NCBI GenBank assembly: GCA_934636105.1
Contig: CAKTZR010000002.1
Span: 62,001-126,000 of the forward strand
Direction of reading: 5' to 3'
Origin: an uncultured Clostridia bacterium
GTDB taxonomy: Bacteria; Bacillota; Clostridia; Christensenellales; Aristaeellaceae
DNA: 64,000 nt
Shown here: one piece after another, positions 61,197 through 64,000 of the stretch
Position numbering within the stretch: the first letter of the stretch is position 1
Layout of the letters: each line of letters starts with the position of its first letter
The notes under the pieces: model-generated
The model's input: only the letters and a program-made list of their open reading frames with translations
What the model was told of the DNA's origin: nothing
Database searches by the model: none
Translations under genes and position numbers: made by a program

Positions 61197-62492
61197 TTAC
61201 TTGTTGCCGACGATCATATCGATCCAGTCGCCGAGGTCGAAGGAAACCTGCGCGCAGTACGCCGGATCTTCCACGACGAGGCGGCCGCCGTCAGCGGAGA
61301 CCCACCACTCGTAGCCGCGGTCGTTCTTCGCGTCATAGGTGTTCACGCCGTCCACATAACCGTCCTGAGAGTGATCCTGCATGCAGACCGGGTTCGCGCT
61401 GTAACCGCCCATATCCTTGCCCCACGCGGCGAAGCCTTCGTTGGTGGTGGTCATGTAAGCGATGAACGCGCAGCTCGTCCACGGCAGCGGGGAGGTCTTG
61501 AGCACCTGGAGGTAATGCTTATAAGCATAGCCGCCGATGCCCTGATAGCCGTCCTGATACGCCGCAACAGCGATGTTGTTGACAGAGGTTTCAGCGGATT
61601 CTTCGACAGAGCGGAGCTTGGAGTACACCAGCAGACCGCACTGATCCGCCGCGGACTTGGTGACCAGGGTGTTGCAGATCGGGCCGTCGTCCGTCTGCTC
61701 GTTGTACTGCTCACAGAACAGCTTGATGTAAGCCAGCGCATACGGCGCGTTCTCGGCTTCGAGCATCAGCGCTTCGGCTTCCGGCTTCATCTCTTCGACT
61801 TCCGCCGCGATGCGATCCTTCGCCGCGCCGTCCGGCATCGCGTCAAACGCGTCCTTCAGGTAATCGGCGTAGGTATCCTTGGTCAGCATGTAGAGGAAGT
61901 TCTTGCCGACCAGCTCGGAGTTGACGCCCATGAACAGCGGCGCAACGCCTTCGGCGACGAAATCCCAGCAGTTGGTGAAGGTCTTGTCGCCCACGGTGTT
62001 GTACATAAACACCTTATTGAGCGTCTGGAGCGCCAGCGGCTTGTCGTTGCCCTCAACGATCACGCCTTCGCCTTCGGCCCACTCCTTCGGGATGAAGTTG
62101 AGCAGGTTGCCGGTATCCAGCATCTTGGTCTGAATCTGGTTGCCGTCCTGGATGAGCGTCATGGAATAAATGTGGTTGGCGCTCTTGATATCGGCGTTCA
62201 GCGTGGTGAAGATGGAGTTGTTCTTCGGCTGCGACCACTCGATCGTGCCGGTGTAGCTCGGGTCAATCTTCTGGAGCATCTCGATGAAGCTCGCGCCGGC
62301 GGTCTTGCCGCGGCTGGAGTTGCCGATGCCGTAGAGCGTCTTGCCGTTGGATTCCTCAATGGCCTTGGCGTACAGCTCGTCGTTGGTCATGGTCTGCGCC
62401 TGAGCGATCACTTCTTCCACGGTTTCAGCCATCGCCAGACATGCCGTCAGCATCATCGCGAGCGCGAGGACGGCGCATAACAGTTTCTTCAT
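61197..62492 (-). CDS. ABC transporter substrate-binding protein
   Basis: 431 residues with a signal peptide (LLCAVLALAMMLTACLAMA; the Cys in LTAC is a candidate lipobox). The mature protein is a family 1 solute-binding protein (TLYGIGNSSRGKTAGASFIE near its start, ending VSFDLGDWIDMIVGNK). It belongs with the fused permease and ATPase downstream. In Clostridial relatives such systems sit next to YesM/YesN-type regulators that respond to sugars or other solutes. The ligand is unknown; no iron-binding Tyr pair is evident to me. Confidence 0.88.
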   Translation of the reverse strand: MKKLLCAVLALAMMLTACLAMAETVEEVIAQAQTMTNDELYAKAIEESNGKTLYGIGNSSRGKTAGASFIEMLQKIDPSYTGTIEWSQPKNNSIFTTLNADIKSANHIYSMTLIQDGNQIQTKMLDTGNLLNFIPKEWAEGEGVIVEGNDKPLALQTLNKVFMYNTVGDKTFTNCWDFVAEGVAPLFMGVNSELVGKNFLYMLTKDTYADYLKDAFDAMPDGAAKDRIAAEVEEMKPEAEALMLEAENAPYALAYIKLFCEQYNEQTDDGPICNTLVTKSAADQCGLLVYSKLRSVEESAETSVNNIAVAAYQDGYQGIGGYAYKHYLQVLKTSPLPWTSCAFIAYMTTTNEGFAAWGKDMGGYSANPVCMQDHSQDGYVDGVNTYDAKNDRGYEWWVSADGGRLVVEDPAYCAQVSFDLGDWIDMIVGNK

Positions 62493-62552
62493 GTGCGTTT
62501 CTCCTTTTCATGGTCGGTGGGTTTTGCGGCTTGTTCTGTGCCGCTTTGTTAC

Positions 62553-62579
62553 TTTATATAATACGCACCAATCCGTCAA
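62553..62579 (-). promoter_or_regulatory. Candidate promoter of the binding-protein operon
   Basis: Minus strand TTGACG (62574-62579) and TATAAA (62553-62558) with a short 15-base spacer, consistent with a regulated promoter. Confidence 0.45.
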
Positions 62580-62662
62580 AAAGAAACTGGACAATTCTGC
62601 GATTTCACCCGATAATTCTGACAACTTTGCACAAGATTACAGACAGAACATTGGATATTGAT

Positions 62663-63388
62663 TCATCCCACCTCCGACGGCGAAAGCCCCGTCAGCTTTT
62701 TGAACGTCGCGGAGAAATATGTCACATCCTTGTATCCCACCGCCGCGGCGGCTTCGTAGACCTTCACATGGTCGCGGGCGAGCATCTGCATCGCCGCGTC
62801 GATGCGCGTCTTGGTCAAATAGTTCGTGACGGTCATGCCCGTCTGCTTTTTGAACACGTGGGAAAGATGCCCCTCGCTGACGCGCAGATGTTCGGCGATC
62901 ACCGCGATGGAAATGTCCTCGTCGGCATAGTGCGCCGCGATATAATCCATCGCCTGACGCACATAGCCGCTGACCTCCGGCTCCCTGGGCTTCGGCGCGG
63001 GCGCGGCGGGCACGGGCTGCATCTTGCGGCAGACCCGCGCGACGGCATGCGTCAGCTCCTGATCGCGAAACGGCTTGAGCAGATAATCGTCTGCGCCGAA
63101 AAGCAGCGCCCCGCGCGCATACTCGAAATCGCTGTGCGCAGTCAGCACGATGCAGTGCGCCGCGCAGCCTTCCTCGCGCAAAAGGTTCATCATCGTGATG
63201 CCGTCCATCTTCGGCATGCGGATATCGGTGATAATCAATTCCGGCTTGAGCTTTCGCGCCAGCTCGAGCCCTTCTTCTCCGCTCTGCGCTTCGCCGACGA
63301 CCTCGCACCCCAGCGCCGCCCAATCGACGCCCGCGACAATGCCGCGCCGAACCAGCGGCTCGTCATCCACCATCAATACGCGAATCAT
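62663..63388 (-). CDS. AraC-type response regulator (YesN-like)
   Basis: 241 residues from ATG 63388 (GGAGGG upstream). Receiver domain: VDDEPLVRRGI, phosphoacceptor Asp in LIITDIRMPKMDG and YLLKPF. A C-terminal AraC domain with two helix-turn-helix parts (ISIAVIAEHLRVSEGHLSHV, then AAAAVGYKDVTYFSATFKKL). The YesN type pairs with YesM kinases and commonly activates adjacent ABC importers, here the SBP-permease-ATPase operon 170 bases downstream. It overlaps the kinase gene by four bases. Confidence 0.93.
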   Translation of the reverse strand: MIRVLMVDDEPLVRRGIVAGVDWAALGCEVVGEAQSGEEGLELARKLKPELIITDIRMPKMDGITMMNLLREEGCAAHCIVLTAHSDFEYARGALLFGADDYLLKPFRDQELTHAVARVCRKMQPVPAAPAPKPREPEVSGYVRQAMDYIAAHYADEDISIAVIAEHLRVSEGHLSHVFKKQTGMTVTNYLTKTRIDAAMQMLARDHVKVYEAAAAVGYKDVTYFSATFKKLTGLSPSEVG

Positions 63389-64000
63389 GTTTTTTCCCTC
63401 CTCATCGGTAAGCGCACCATCACCAGGCATCCCTCGCCCGGCCTGGAGCGCACGCTCAGACCGTATGCGTCGCCGAAATGCAGGCGCAGAATGCTGTCCA
63501 CGTTGAACATGCCCAAATGTTCGCCCGGCCGGCCGGATACGCCGAAGCCCAGCGGCCCGTCCTGCGGCTTCTCCATGCCGCGCCCGTTGTCCTGCACAAA
63601 AAGCCGCAGATCCTCCGCGTCGCGCTCCGCCCAGATTTTGATGTAGCCGTCGTCCATATCGCGCACGCCGTGAATCACCGCGTTTTCCACAATCGGCTGC
63701 AGCACCAGCTTGGGCACCATGCAGCTCATCAGTTCGTCATCCACCTCGATTTCGCAGGCAAAGCGATCCTCAAAGCGGATGAGCTGAATGTCGATATAGC
63801 GTTCCAGCAGGTCAAGCTCCTGCCCAAGCGTCACAAACTCGTCGCCGGAGATGCTCGCGCGCAGAATCTTGGCCAAATCCTCTGCCAGCGTCGCTACCTG
63901 CGGCACGCCATGCGTCACGCCCATCCACTTCATCGAATCCAGCGTATTATACAGAAAATGCGGGTTGAGCTGCGACTGCATCATGCGGATGCGCGTGTCG
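63385..64000 (-). CDS. YesM-type sensor histidine kinase, N-terminus cut by window edge
   Basis: About 205 residues are visible; the frame is open past the window end. The HisKA_7TM-like/His_kinase domain has the phosphorylated His in QSQLNPHFLYNTLDSMKWMG and the HATPase box NAVIHGV with DNGRGM and LGMFNV, typical of YesM/LytS kinases. It is the partner of the AraC-type regulator by gene order and four-base overlap. The sensor region lies outside the window. Confidence 0.92.
   Translation of the reverse strand, partial: DTRIRMMQSQLNPHFLYNTLDSMKWMGVTHGVPQVATLAEDLAKILRASISGDEFVTLGQELDLLERYIDIQLIRFEDRFACEIEVDDELMSCMVPKLVLQPIVENAVIHGVRDMDDGYIKIWAERDAEDLRLFVQDNGRGMEKPQDGPLGFGVSGRPGEHLGMFNVDSILRLHFGDAYGLSVRSRPGEGCLVMVRLPMRREKT

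Overview
The window is 64 kb of GC-rich DNA with the gene style of an anaerobic, spore-forming Firmicute of class Clostridia. Evidence: strong AGGAGG ribosome-binding sites, TTGACA/TATAAT promoters, an L20-leader-controlled infC-rpmI-rplT operon, a THF riboswitch on an ECF folate transporter, CotF-type spore coat proteins, a collagen-like exosporium-type protein, GerMN-domain proteins and two D-Ala-D-Ala carboxypeptidases. Gut or rumen fibre-degrading life is plausible because of the cellobiose phosphorylase and sugar ABC transporter. I cannot name the genus. No phage, IS element, CRISPR array or rRNA was found.

Layout. 1-4.2 kb: truncated HlyD-type adaptor, metallophosphoesterase, zinc-ribbon protein, CAP-domain protein, holA. 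4.2-10.6 kb: two-component system followed by two GerMN proteins, divergent from a carboxypeptidase. 10.7-16 kb: three membrane glycosyltransferase-like proteins, two of them tandem paralogues. 16-17.4 kb: infC-rpmI-rplT with leader. 17.4-24.8 kb: envelope genes (acyltransferase, NusG-II protein, large repeat protein, pseudouridine synthase, carboxypeptidase, glycosyltransferase). 24.9-32.8 kb: collagen-like protein, cyclase, phospholipase-like protein, folT, cobalamin adenosyltransferase, three glycosyltransferases, YdcF protein. 32.8-36.2 kb: tRNA-Trp, an AT-rich orphan gene, two coat proteins, a C39 peptidase and radical SAM pair, tRNA-Ser. 36.4-44 kb: secreted flavoprotein reductase, LysR, MATE, a cluster of small DNA-binding proteins, dipeptidase. 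44-51.3 kb: cellobiose phosphorylase divergent from LacI plus ABC transporter. 51.4-56 kb: unknown secreted protein, second two-component system, radA. 56.3-64 kb: degenerate phosphoesterase, then an ABC transporter (ATPase, fused permease, binding protein) next to a YesM/YesN-type two-component system cut by the window end.

Working units. The GH94 phosphorylase and the LacI-SBP-permease operon share an operator-like motif and form a cellobiose uptake and phosphorolysis unit whose ATPase is not encoded here. The first two-component system with GerMN proteins resembles actinobacterial MtrA-MtrB-LpqB in layout. The second two-component system has a TGTAAC-N5-TGTAAC box before its own operon, and three 11-bp-phased repeats lie before the secreted gene downstream of it.

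Several intergenic spaces carry short multi-hairpin palindromic repeats. One family occurs at least four times with compensatory changes in its stems. The best leads for new biology are this repeat family, the RR-HK-GerMN unit, the metallophosphoesterase that has lost metal ligands and sits behind a long structured leader, the translationally coupled radical SAM/C39 peptidase pair, and the AT-rich membrane protein beside tRNA-Trp.
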